NCBI GenBank assembly: GCA_014529385.2
Contig: CM043947.1
Location: 115,957,587-116,021,586 of the forward strand
From: Adiantum capillus-veneris
Taxonomy: Eukaryota > Streptophyta > Polypodiopsida > Polypodiales > Pteridaceae
Reading direction: 5' to 3'
Length of the DNA stretch: 64,000 nucleotides
Both the position numbers and the translations under genes were made by a program. Shown here piece by piece: positions 1 to 10,584 of this stretch. The notes under the pieces are model-generated. The model ran no database searches. It had not been told where the DNA came from and saw only the letters and a program-made list of their open reading frames with translations. Position 1 is the first letter of the stretch, and each line of letters starts with the position of its first letter.

Positions 1-70
1 CGTTTTGGTAGAGAGAGGTAAAGTCAAACTCCTTAAAGGGCCCCTTTGTGAGTCCAAATTTTGCCTAATG
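1..70. mobile_element. Right arm end of a foldback (MITE-like) element, truncated by the window edge
   Basis: The first 70 bases repeat almost exactly the right arm of the foldback element at 33002-33454. Both end in the same terminus, GCCTAATG, and then enter unrelated sequence (GTTGG here, TTTTA there). The shared end point defines the right boundary of the family. Only the tip is visible, so orientation and completeness are unknown. Confidence 0.75.
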
Positions 71-569
71 GTTGGATTTGCATTCCATAGCCAAGAGTGT
101 TGATATAGGCTCTCACTTCTCACAAGCTTGGAGAAGGAGGTGGTGTTCCTCAAATTTCACCAAGTGAGAATGCCCTTACAAATGATTGTGTGTGTGGAGT
201 ATATCCCCCTAGCACCCCCCCTCCTTCCTTTGGGTGAGTGGTAGCTTTTCCACATGCTTCAATCTTGTTGGACCCCTCTCCCCCTAGCCAATCACATGCA
301 GCATGCAGTCAAGTACATGGGTAGTCTTTTGACAAGTGTCCTCCTTACCCCTTAGAGAGAGAGAGAGGTTGAAAATATCTAGATATTTGTTGGATGGAAG
401 TAGAAGCTCATTGGACCCCTCTTTAGCGCAACCAATAGCATTCAAGCACCCCATGTGGTTAAGCTTAGTGAGAGTCTGACATGTGTCCCATGTGCCCTTT
501 TAGAAAATGGGTGCCCCTTGGGTAAGTGGAAGGTTAAGTCAGAGATTTCCCTAACTTTGGGACTTTTAT

Positions 570-760
570 GCATAGGATGATTCTCAAGCAACTTCCTCAT
601 TAAGTGTGTAGGTTCTCCTTTTGACTCAAGCATCTTACCCCGCATGCATAGGAGGCTTCTCAAGCAACTTCTTCATTAAGTGTGTAGGGTCTCTTTTTGA
701 CTCAAGCATCTTACCCCCCATGCATAGGAAGCTTCTCAAGCAACTTCCTTATTAAGTATG
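570..760. repeat. 76-bp tandem repeat, about 2.5 copies
   Basis: The phrase beginning GCATAGGA recurs at 570, 646 and 722, always followed by TTCTCAAGCAACTTC. The period is therefore 76 bp. The copies differ at a few sites. No coding pattern is evident. Confidence 0.85.
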
Positions 761-799
761 ACAAGTACCTCAAGTACCTTAGTCATCAAACATGACAAG

Positions 800-958
800 C
801 ACCTTAGGTGGAGTTCCCACCTCAAGCTTGCCTAAGGTCAAAGGTAAGTTTAGGTCGGGCTCCGACCTCAAGCACATCCCTAGCTTGCCTAAGGTCAAAG
901 GTAAGTTTAGGTTGGGTTCCCACCTCAAGCTCAGCCCTAGCTTGCCTAAGGTCAAAGG
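800..958. repeat. 57-bp tandem repeat, about 2.8 copies
   Basis: AGCTTGCCTAAGGTCAAAGG recurs at 825, 882 and 939, giving an exact 57-bp period. Because 57 is a multiple of three, both strands stay open across the array. The frames look like low-complexity artefacts and I call no gene. Confidence 0.88.
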
Positions 959-2534
959 AATTTTAACACTAACCATTAAAGGTTTTTAATGAAGCTAACC
1001 CTAACGTCTTTTAAGCTCCATTAGATGCACATTGCTCTTTGATAGACTACCTCCTTTTGGACCCTTATTGAGATATAACCATCTCTCCTCTTGGTCCCCT
1101 GTTGAGGTAAGTCTAGAAGCACTTATTGCACATTGCTCTTTGATAGACCATCTCCTTTTGGACTGCTAGCAGCAAGCTTACACGGATACCATTTTTCGGA
1201 GTTCTCATTGTAAAACACTTATTATTTTGATAAATTGAGAATATTGTAACTCCTATTTTCTTGAATAAACTTTGTAATTAATGAGCTGGGGCTACCAGCT
1301 TCTAGATTGTATCAACCTGTCATTACCCAGCTTTGGTAGAACTTCCAGATTATTAGTTTTGACCACCAAAAACCCTGTCTAAGGTATAAAAGCCAATTTT
1401 TGTAAGTTTATTTTAAGTTTTTGGATAATGAAATACACAACGTTTTCGGGGGATATGTGTTCGCTACGTGAGCCGGGCAGGCGCCGGGCCTCTAGCTGTG
1501 GGAGGTGTGAGAGACTAGATGCAAAACACAAACCAGAAGACTTGGAAAACACCTTAAATGCATAAAAATTGACAACCGGAATGTTGTAAACTGCTAATGA
1601 TTATCTGAAGTGAAATTCGATTACAAATGTTTGCCATTAACGGCACTGATGGTGTTAGGAGAGTTTAATACTCTCAAATTAGATGACGACTGTAAATTTC
1701 TCACTTATGCCTGCCATTAAAACCATTTGAAGCTGATTAGGATGTACATATCTCGTGAAATTACCTGCTTGATGCCCTTGTAATTCCCAATTATGGTAGA
1801 GCGATGTTTTTCTCTCTCCTGGTTACCTTACCGCTCCCTTATCTTGCTACGTAACCCCAGACTCCCTGAATGCTTTTCGATTACAACGTCCTTTGCTTGC
1901 CAAGCTTCGACTTGCCGATTTTCCCTCGCCTTATCTTTCCAGGCTTGCTGAGATCTTCTTAATCTTGAGAAAGAGAGTTCCTAGCTTTTCTGATTCAATT
2001 CTGAGCTTGAAGCCGAGCCTCATTCCCTTATGCCTCCTCTTGATTATGGCCGAGAGAGGGAGAGAACGTTGTGCTCTTGCTCCTTCGAGTCTTAGCTTCC
2101 TCTTATGGCTCAAGGTCTTGAGGAAGAGAGAGCAAGAGAGAGAGAGATGCTTCCTCGCCTTGGTTACCTCTTGCCTTGCTTTGTATGTTCAAGCTCGAGA
2201 GGGAGAGCCCCTTTTGTTGCTTAAGAGAGAGAGAAAGCCCTCCTTGTCTTGCTCGTTACCTCCCTTCCGAGCTCCCCCCCCGCTCCTTTGCTCTCCTTGC
2301 CCGTTTTCTTCCCTTTGGATACCGGCCTTCTTCTTTTCTTTGCCTCTCTTTCCTTCGCCTCCCTCGTTGGCTTTGCCTCCCCAACACGCGAGAGAGAGCC
2401 GTTGCTTTACAAGCCGAGGGCGAGAGAGCTTTGCTTTGCTCCTCCCCTAAGCTTGCTGTCCCCCTTGAGCCCTCAATGGCTTCGCTTGGAATGTTTCCAC
2501 CATGCAAAAAGCCCCGCTTTTAATAGCGTGCCCC

Positions 2535-2572
2535 CTCCCTTAGCAACGATGGCGCCGTCGTTGCTAGGGAGG
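2535..2572. repeat. 38-bp near-perfect palindrome centred on GGCGCC
   Basis: CTCCCT, TAGCAACGA, then GGCGCC and the mirrored arms make a near-perfect palindrome centred at 2553/2554, with only two mismatched pairs. It could form a hairpin or cruciform. A bZIP-like TGACGTGG lies just downstream at about 2592. Confidence 0.75.
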
Positions 2573-2863
2573 CATAAAATTCCCCCCTTGCTGACGTGGC
2601 AGTCGGCGGGTCGAGCAGCACGAAATCAAGCGACTGAGGCACCGAACTGCTGCACAAGGAGACTCTAAGCAGACTCCGTCTCTGTGGCGAGGGCATCCGC
2701 CGCCTGTAGTGCCTGGCGCAACTGTTTTTTTTTCCTACGCAAGATCTGCTCGCTGCCTGCTTGCCCACCATGCTTTTTTTTTCTTAGTTCACACCCCATT
2801 TGTTTTGTTTAGGCGGCCTTTGGACGGCCCTCATGCCCTTTTAATATTGGGCGGCCTATACTA

Positions 2864-2995
2864 TTTGGCCTTTGGACGGCCCTTTGAGTTACACCCTTTG
2901 GCGGACACTTGGGCCTTATTTAACGGCCATACTTTTTGGCCTTTGGACGGCCCTTTGAGTTACACCCTTTGGCGGACACTTGGGCCTTATTTAAC
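2864..2995. repeat. 72-bp tandem duplication
   Basis: TTGGCCTTTGGACGG and the following 45 bases occur at 2864 and again at 2936, so the offset is 72 bp. A partial third unit without the full tail lies just upstream at about 2813. No gene is seen. Confidence 0.85.
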
Positions 2996-3084
2996 ACAAT
3001 GGGCGGCCATTGCCTTCGACTTTGGTCTTCGCATTATCGATGGTGTCAGAGCTTTCCACATCAAGGGTGATGGTCTTGCCTTGT

Positions 3085-3175
3085 TGGGTATATCCCGCAG
3101 TCAATGCATTCCAAGAGATCACATTCTGACTGGGTATATCCCGTAGTCAATGCATTCCAAGAGATTACATTCTGA
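3085..3175. repeat. 46-bp tandem duplication
   Basis: TGGGTATATCCCGYAGTCAA is repeated at 3085 and 3131 with the same downstream text, an offset of 46 bp. From here to 4540 I see no gene, only degenerate repeat-like sequence. Confidence 0.8.
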
Positions 3176-4539
3176 ACACGAAGCTCTTCAAGCACTTTTT
3201 GTGCTTTCGTAACAGCACCACAGCTGGCATGCATATCATCCAGGCAATGTTAAGCAGCAAATAAAAGGCATCATGTCTGGTACACATGTCGTCCAAGCAA
3301 TGTCAAGCACGATATTTTTCTCCAGTAAGCCTTGACTAACAATATCTTTGAGAATCTTATTGTCCATAACAGCATCCCGAATAATGCAAAACAAAATTAC
3401 CCAGCTCAGCGTGTCAAAAACTGACACCAGACTTTGTCTGCCAAGCCGTAAATCCCATTAGACTTCTTAAACTGCATAAAATGCATACAAACCCTGTCGA
3501 GGCTGTAAAATTCCCAGATGGCACTCCGATCAAGCGGACCGAACTGGCACGAATCCGGCCCCCGGTGAATCTTTAACGGCTAATATCTTGGCGATCGAAA
3601 CTCCGATCACTGATCTGAAAAGACCGACGCGCTCCACAAAGTGAACGCTTCAGGCCCATACATTCATTTTATTTTTGTCATCTCAGCTGCAGTTGCCCAA
3701 TCTGGTACAGATTTTCATTAACTTAAACTTCAAAGTGCCATAACTTCTTCATCGTGGCTCCAATCGACGAGCCGTAAAGACAAGCCGATAGAACTCATCA
3801 AGCACTACAATTTTGGATCATAATATTCTATCTGTGCTTACTTTAAGTATAGTCCATTTTTGGCATCATTAAGGCATCAATTGGCCCTTTAAAGCCGCAT
3901 CTGGCATACATTAATAATTAGACTTGGCCTGTTAACAAGCCGTGATCACTGCTCAGTAAATGTGTAGGCTTCAAAGAAGCTTAGCTTGCATTTATCTGCT
4001 CTTTTTCTTATCATGGAAGCGGAGCTGCACGACAACGTGAGCTAACGGCGCTCACTCCTCTCCTTCTCACGCTTCCTAATCCCTCCTCGGTTGTGACATT
4101 GCAATCGTGTTTGTTGCATTGCAAACGCAGATAAGAGCTCTACGCATTGACGTAAGCAGATCACAGTATTTCGTAGCTTTTGGCATCATCAATCCGTGGC
4201 CTAATTTCATCATAACTAGAAATTTACACTTTCAAATAAAAAACTAAGCATAGGTGGGGTATTGGGGCATCATTGCTAAGCATTTAGATGCATTTTGGGT
4301 CGAAAACGACTAGGTCAAAAATCCACTGCTCTTAATAATCATGATTTTGGAATTTGACCTAAAGTGGGGTTTGAGACCATAAGCATGTGTGACTAGGTCT
4401 TATAAACATGTTCTAAAATTTTTGTTACGTTTGGATGACACTTGATGCTATAACAAACGTGATTTGTTTGCCGATGAGCGATTGGCTTTTGGTGATTTCA
4501 GTCACTTGAGTGTAGCTTGAGTTAGATGCGAGTTGTTAG

Positions 4540-4702
4540 TTGTTTTTTGATAGATTGACAACCTCTTGTAGTCTCTATGCAGTAGTCAATTCAGCTTTGT
4601 CCCATGGATTCATAATTTAATCGTGGCTCTCGCTAATACTGCAATAAGATAGGATGGTGAGATTAGAGATGCGTCCCACATTTGGCACCGCTGTTGCCGA
4701 GG
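4540..4702 (+). promoter_or_regulatory. LTR 3' edge and Tat/Athila-like primer binding site
   Basis: The sequence ...GCGTCCCACA ends at 4680. It is followed by TTTGGCACCGCTGTTGCCGA, which closely resembles the primer site downstream of the 5' LTR in Tat/Athila-type Ty3 elements (TGGCGCC..TTGCCG). I infer that an LTR ends at 4680 and that the leader of the Ty3 element whose gag starts at 23059 begins here, later split by the piggyBac-like insertions. I could not locate the LTR start. Confidence 0.5.
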
Positions 4703-4766
4703 ATCGAAGAGACCTAAACTAGGGAAAAACACGAGCATCTTGTGAAGTTATCCTTTAATTAATTAA

Positions 4767-6100
4767 CACTAGAATGGTAGCAGGACACTTTTATGTCCTT
4801 GGACACTTTTGTGTCTTGTTAAGTGACCATTTTGCTTGAATTACTTGAAGACTATGAAAATGAATTTCTAGGTGCTATATATCCACAAAGTTGTCTTATG
4901 AGTTGAAAAAAAATTGACTTTTTTTTGGAATATCAATCTCACCATTAACCTTACTGTTGCACAACATTTTTGAACCTAAATTGTGTGAAAAAATGGGTCC
5001 TGTTTTTGGCTTTTTCTCAAATTTTTGCAATTATATCACTCTAAATTTCATGTTTGTGAGGTTTAGATTGCTAGAGGATAAGCCTGCATAGTTATCAACA
5101 TGTTTTGATGCTTCTTGGGAGAACTAAGTGCTAAAATTGAAAGTTATGACCAACTTACAAGAATTGCATAATCCCGTTTTTTGACCAAAATTAGCACTTT
5201 TATGATTTTTTTTGGTGGCTTTCTTGATATCCAAATGCAGTTTGATTGTGTAAGTGACATGTATATCATAACACTAATCATCTTTGAGTTTTGGGGGACC
5301 TAATATGCTATATAGCATAGTATATGATGATGGTTGATTTTTTTGATTGCTGAAGAATACGAGACATTTTAGTGTAGCAAGTATAGCTTTCTCAATATTG
5401 CTAGCTTCTTAGTCCAATTGTGTGTATATTGTAGGTAGTAACCATACCTAATCATAAACTACAAATTTGGCTAGATATTGAGTAGTTTCTTTGGGATTCT
5501 AGAGGTCAAAATGCTAAACCCAGTTTTGTCATGTTTGTTGTATTTAGCACTTCATCATTGTCCCCAAGGTTTCACTTAGTAAGAGATCCATTATTCTTTT
5601 GACATGCTCCATGGATTATTTTGAATCCAATGGCCCAAAGGAAACTAAGAAAACATGTATATAGCATCATTATTGACCATGACTATAGAAACTTTGATGA
5701 TAAGTCCGTATAATGGCAAAAATGCAACTTTTTTGTACCTATTTTTTGTGGAAAAAAAAATTGAGGCGAAATAAACCATATGTTTTGATCACCAACTCAT
5801 TGAAGTTAACGGGGCATTTTATTTCATGTCCTACAAAAATCCCCACTCTTATTTATATGCATTCAACCGTAAGAAAGGGCTGTTTTGGGCTGAATGCACT
5901 GGTCCATCATCTTTGGAGGCTTGTTGTGACCAAGAGATAAAAAATTTTACAAGTTTTTTATTTTTTCCGTAAGTAGTAATCCTTGTACTATAAGCTCATG
6001 AAAGGATTTTTCAAAATGAGTGGATCTATTATGGTTTTGCAAATTTTTTCGAAAACCCTGAAAGGACACTTTTATGTCCTGTTAGATTACCATTCTAGTG
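4767..6100 (+). mobile_element. Non-autonomous piggyBac-like element, copy A (1,334 bp)
   Basis: The element is bounded by TTAA on both sides (4763-4766 and 6101-6104), the piggyBac target signature. Its inverted ends read CACTAGAATGGTA, with subterminal GGACACTTTTATGTCC palindrome-like units. There is no transposase. An inverted copy of the same length lies at 53995-55331. Its ends match those of the large element at 6161-21188 (CACTAGGTTGGTAAC plus the same subterminal units), so it was probably mobilised by a related transposase. Confidence 0.88.
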
Positions 6101-6160
6101 TTAACTTTCTCTAGGATCACCTAGAGTTCAAAACTTTCTTTTAGAAACCACATAGCTTAA

Positions 6161-6175
6161 CACTAGGTTGGTAAC
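6161..6175 (+). repeat. Left terminal inverted repeat of the piggyBac-type element
   Basis: CACTAGGTTGGTAAC directly follows TTAA and is the exact inverse of 21174-21188. Confidence 0.9.
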
Positions 6176-8470
6176 CTAACAGGACATAAAAGTGTCCTTT
6201 GCAGGGTTTAAGAAAAACTTTACAATTCCTAGAAGATGACTCCATTCACAAAACCCTTCATGGAGCACATTCACGATACCCATGTGCTTTTGGAAAAATT
6301 ATAAGTATGGTAAAATGTACAATCCAATGGGAGAACCGAGCTCTCAAAGTAAGTGCATTTGAACAAACAGCAAAAAACAGGAAATCTCATTAGTACATCA
6401 CTTGGTACTCTAAAATAAAAATTGGTCTAACCATTCTGACATTTTTATAGGGATCTACAATATTATAGATTTCAAATAAATGAGTGCTCACTACCTCAAA
6501 AATTCTACTAGATGGTTTACATTTTACTCCAAATTAGCATGTTTTTAGACAGTTTGGGGTGTACGCACATGTCGGGCTCCAAATACCTAAATGAGAGTTC
6601 AATTTAGTATACCATCCACTTCATGAGAACTATAACTCTTTCCTAGATGTCATCGACACAAAGAAGCCAACTATTTGCCTTTTCCATTCATAATGAGAAG
6701 GAGATTATTCACGACATTCTATTTCCCAACTACAAAACACTGTAATACTAGTAGGTTATATTGTAGAGGAAAAAAATTGGAGGCTTGTATCAAGCTCTAA
6801 TGATAAGGTATATATAATACACAATGAAAAAGAGATGACATGAAAATAATATGCACAATAGCAATTAAAAAAAATTATAGAACAAAGTATTTTCTTCCTC
6901 AAAGATAAAGAAATCTCTTAGTAGAGCCGTTCAAAGTAACACAAAGATAACATGTCAAGGTCCCAACCTATAACCAAAAACAAATGCTTCCATCTCAACA
7001 TGCATAACCTGTTGATATTACCACCACACTTCGACAAACTTGCACATACCACTCTTCAACCAACATAAGTTACAATGAACATAGTCGCAAGGATAGATAG
7101 AACTAATGAACAATAGCATACAACCATTTGGAAAAGAACCATATGTAGATTGGCCAAAACAGTAGCCATCATAAGCATTCTAACATCTTCAAAACTATTC
7201 ATTGCATTGTAATATAGCCCTAGCCATAACAAGGCAACAATGCCATAATAACCATAACTTGGCACATGTTCCAATTCCATGTTTCAACAAAAACATAAAA
7301 GCCGACAAAAATACAAGGCAAGATAAAGACCAAGACGACTAATATATACCTAGATGAATCCAGGAAAAGATCAAATTCACCTATAACAAAAAAGTGTAGC
7401 TATAAGCTCATGGTTGTGAACCACAAGACGATATAACCCTTTAGCTACATCATGCATAGTATCCACAAATACTACCACACATGAACATATACTCCCACAC
7501 ACACACACCCCACACGCACGCACCCATGAGCATACACCCATACGAAACTCTGCGAACCAAGTTTCTGTCATTTGCTCTAGAGATGAAGGGCAGATTTGGC
7601 CATGATCAAGCCTAGCACAAAACAAAAGCATTAGCTAGATAGAAATAATTAAACCAACAAAGATAAAATTGATAGGGCTATTCACCTATCAACAGGTCGC
7701 ATTAGATAGAAAGAATCAAACCAACAAAGATGAAGTTGATAGGGCTATGCACCAAGACGACTAAAGCCATAATAACCATAGCTTAGCACATGTTGCAATT
7801 CCATGTTCAAAATACATGGCAAGATAAATTATCATCTCAATACATTCGCATAAAGCACCTCACAAACTTGATGCAAAGATATACATGGTGAAACACACTT
7901 GACGAGGCAAAGACATGAAGAAACCTAATCACCAAGTCTGGAACAATTTAGAATCCCTTCCATAACCAAGCATGTCATGAGCCTGATGCAGAAACAACAA
8001 TGCAAAGCACAATTCCAAGTGACAAAAGACTTGGCAAAATGCCTCATATAGGTGATACATAATATCCATGTCGCACTAAAACTGGCCAAAATGTCTATCA
8101 TCACTATCTGCTACCACTGTAATCAAAACACAATCTTCCATGTAATAGTTGCTTTAGACACTACATGTGTATCCGCTGCTACCAAAAGGAAGGTATAAGC
8201 CGCTGCCTGCAGGATACCATAAACATGACGCAAAGGTGAGCAGGCTTATGCTGCCATAACCATATCACAAGTGGGAAAAAACCATGATGATACATCCATA
8301 CAAGCAAGAAGAAAGCTAATAAAAAAGGTTTTTGCATAATAGACATACCTAACAAAACCCAGCCATGATAAGAAGCCAACCATAAACAAACACAAACCAT
8401 CGCCGAACACCATCCATGCACAACAGCCAGCCATGAACAAAAACTAGGATTTTGCAGCAAAAACCAGCCA
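6176..8470. other. Non-coding left arm of the piggyBac-type element
   Basis: No convincing gene is present. Subterminal AGGACATAAAAGTGTCC lies at about 6180. A 67-bp imperfect tandem duplication (AGATAGAAA.. to GGGCTAT) starts near 7637 and 7704. A CA-rich tract spans 7490-7530. Phrases such as TTTTGCARCAAAAACCAGC recur here (8450-8468) and at 18110-18140 on the far side of the nested element, as expected if the two sides were once adjacent. Confidence 0.6.
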
Positions 8471-8502
8471 CATTAGGGGAATTTTGAGGTCATTTTTGTG
8501 CC
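8471..8502 (+). repeat. Left 32-bp terminal inverted repeat of the four-gene element
   Basis: It starts CATTAGGGGAATTTTGAGGT and matches the inverse of 18001-18032 at 31 of 32 positions. A GAGAGAGAG tract follows inward. Confidence 0.9.
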
Positions 8503-8851
8503 TTTTAGCGTGTAGAGAGAGAGAGTGGTCTCAACCAATGGTTGAAGAGCTTCCGTTACGGAACCTCTATTTTTGAAAACTCACAAAAAAGCAAATATTC
8601 TATCTTTATCGCAACTTTGAGCTGGTAAATAGCAATGTAAACAAGTAAAAGTGCAAAGGCATTCAATAGCTGTCGCTTTTAGAAAGACGTTCTTCTCATA
8701 TTATATTGTTTTCATTTTGCACGTCGTCATCATAAAGCAACGTTTGGATTCTATCTCATGATCTTTTCCAGATTTGAACCGTTTTTTGCACATTCTGCAT
8801 ATTCTTCTCTTGAACTCAGGCTAAACTTCTCTGCTCATTTCTTTTTTCACC

Positions 8852-10232
8852 ATGGAATCTTCATCACGATCAAAACGAGCAAGAACTTCCATTGAAGCTA
8901 TTGTCACTTACAACACGACTGATCAAAATGGAGAATGGATTCCAATAACTATACACAAAGGAACGTGGATACTGATGCAACAGAACAAGAGAATAAAGTC
9001 TTCCACCAAAAACTCTTTCTTGGCGGGATGGAAGGGTATTGTTAAAGATTTCAGCTTTGGCGACAACAAAAAATCAATCAAAGAGGTGCTGGTGCAGCAT
9101 GTGTACATGCATAAAGATCTGCATATTGACTCAGAGAGTTCTGCTTTGCCATTACATAGACCAAACTGTAAGTCTCTTAACTTAAATCCTTATTTGTAAT
9201 GCATGTTGTATAAGGTTATTTGTTGTACAGATTTGTATCCTTCAAACATTATGGAATGGCAGCCAGTAGAATGTGTTATAAATATTCTAGATGTGTGTCA
9301 TGGATCAATTGGTGAAGAAATATACAAGGGAAGGACTAAGGGTTCATTGGCAGAGAATGGAATATTCTTCTTTGACCATTATTATGTTCCACCTAGAAGG
9401 ACTGGAGAACTTGGAGCCACAACCAAGCTAGACTTGCCTGATTTCAAAAGTGGAGAATGGTCACTCCCTAGCTCAAATACAAGTGAGGGCTACATTATTA
9501 TGTTCCACCTAGAAGGACTGGAGAACTTGGAGCCACAACCAAGCTAGACTTGCCTGATTTTAAAAGTGGAGAATGGTCACTCCCTAGCTCAAATACAAGT
9601 GAGGGCTACAGGTGCAAACTGTTTTGTGAGATTCAAAAGTGTTTGAAAGCAAACATAGCAAGCAAACAGAGTAGAATTTCTATATTCATGCCCATTACAG
9701 TTTTTGTAGACTTCTTCTCTAATGCTGAAGTCAGAAAATCTAGAACAATGTTTTCACTGAAGACTTTAGACTGAGCAAATGTACTTGAATTTGTGGATGA
9801 GGGTTGGAACACCAAAACAGTGAATGGAATCACTTGTAATGTGCAAGCTGGCTCAATTGCTTGCAAATACATGATAGGGACACAAAACTTCATTATGTCA
9901 TTCCACTTGATCAAGACATGGAGGACTTCATTGACAGCCCAATAGAAGACATTGATATATGGGTAAACAATGAGCATCTGTCAATTGTAAAGATAAGAGG
10001 CATGTGTAGCTTACATCAATTGAGATTGGACCTGCAAAATGATGAAATTGAATTGCCCACAACATTTTGCTTTCAAATAAATGGTGGAAAGGTAACTGTT
10101 ATCCCTAAAAGTCTCTTGTTCTCTTATTGGTTCTTTATTTAACTTGGACTGTTTTTGTAGGTATCAAAAAGGAATGAAAAGAGGCTACAGTGCAAGGACA
10201 TCTTGGATGGCATTGTACATTTGGTGCCTTGA
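8852..10232 (+). pseudogene. Gene A: BAH-domain-like chromatin reader, damaged
   Basis: The start is ATG 8852. Exon 1 ends at 9167 (donor GTAAGT) and exon 2 begins at 9231. A last intron spans 10092-10160, and the stop is 10230-10232. The joined first part looks like a BAH domain (about residues 28-165): I.KG.W then GIV.D, EVLVQHVY, RPNYLYPSN, a PVECV motif, DVCHG, and FFFDHYYVP. BAH domains bind histone or nucleosome surfaces. The C-terminal part (9880-10232), ending in ISK-like VSKRNEK and LDGIVHLVP, resembles a small ubiquitin-like fold, which is only a guess. A 116-bp tandem duplication (9378-9493 and 9494-9609) breaks the frame, a TGA lies at 9772, and a further shift is needed near 9870. 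Its 3' end faces gene B. Confidence 0.6.
9378..9609 (+). repeat. 116-bp tandem duplication inside gene A exon 2
   Basis: ATTATTATGTTCCACCTAGA and the following 96 bases occur at 9378 and again at 9494, nearly identical. As 116 is not a multiple of three, the duplication shifts the reading frame and truncates the BAH-like protein. Near identity implies a young event. Confidence 0.93.
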
Positions 10233-10254
10233 ACATCCTTCAAGGCAATTTTGT

Positions 10255-10345
10255 AACACATGACCTGCAAGGATCTTATTTTGTATCACATGACCTGCAA
10301 GGATCTTGTTTTGTATCACATGACCTGCAAGGATCTTATTGAAAT
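10255..10345 (+). repeat. 32-bp tandem repeat downstream of gene A
   Basis: CACATGACCTGCAAGGATCTT occurs three times in a row with TATTTTGTAT-like spacers, between the 3' ends of genes A and B. A second short array (GACAATTGGATACAAGTGGG) lies at about 10490-10560. Both are in the A/B convergent 3' region. Confidence 0.8.
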
Positions 10346-10584
10346 AAAGATCTAAAAGGATCTTTATTTTGTTATTGAAATGCAACTTTTCCAAACATCA
10401 ATGATTTTACTTCAATGATTTGATTTTGTAACAGAGTCTTAAAACAAGGTGATCAAAATGTATTCAATTTCAAATATTTTCAATTACATAGACAATTGGA
10501 TACAAGTGGGCTATAGAATAGACAATTGGATACAAGTGGGAAGCTTGATACAAGTGGGCTACAATTAGAGTGGGATACAAAAAG

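Larger units (their letters stand above)
71..2534. other. Gene-free repeat-derived region, possible LTR remnant
   Basis: I see no coherent coding region. The stretch holds two short tandem arrays (570-760 and 800-958), a duplicated phrase around 1028 and 1128 (ACATTGCTCTTTGATAGAC), and an LTR-like tract at about 1190-1450 with AATAAA-type signals and a TATA-like TATAAAAGCC near 1385. From 1890 to 2520 the sequence is rich in CT and GAGA runs, which keeps frames open without looking like protein. The LTR reading is an inference. Confidence 0.4.

Noticed and set aside
1893-2668. Several overlapping open frames of 115-185 codons
   Set aside because: They lie in CT/GAGA-rich sequence that stays open on several frames at once, have Leu/Ser/Arg-biased composition and no motifs or splice context.
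4767-6100. CACTA (En/Spm) superfamily because ends start CACTAG
   Set aside because: The flanks are TTAA at both sides rather than a 3-bp duplication, and the related large element encodes a piggyBac-type transposase.
8179-8460. Hydrophobic open frame on the minus strand in the piggyBac-type arm
   Set aside because: It overlaps repeated CAGCCATGA/CAAAAACC units and another open frame, with no start context or homologous motif.
8471-8490. Telomere-like TTAGGG at the element ends
   Set aside because: It occurs once per end and is part of the inverted repeat; there is no tandem telomeric array.
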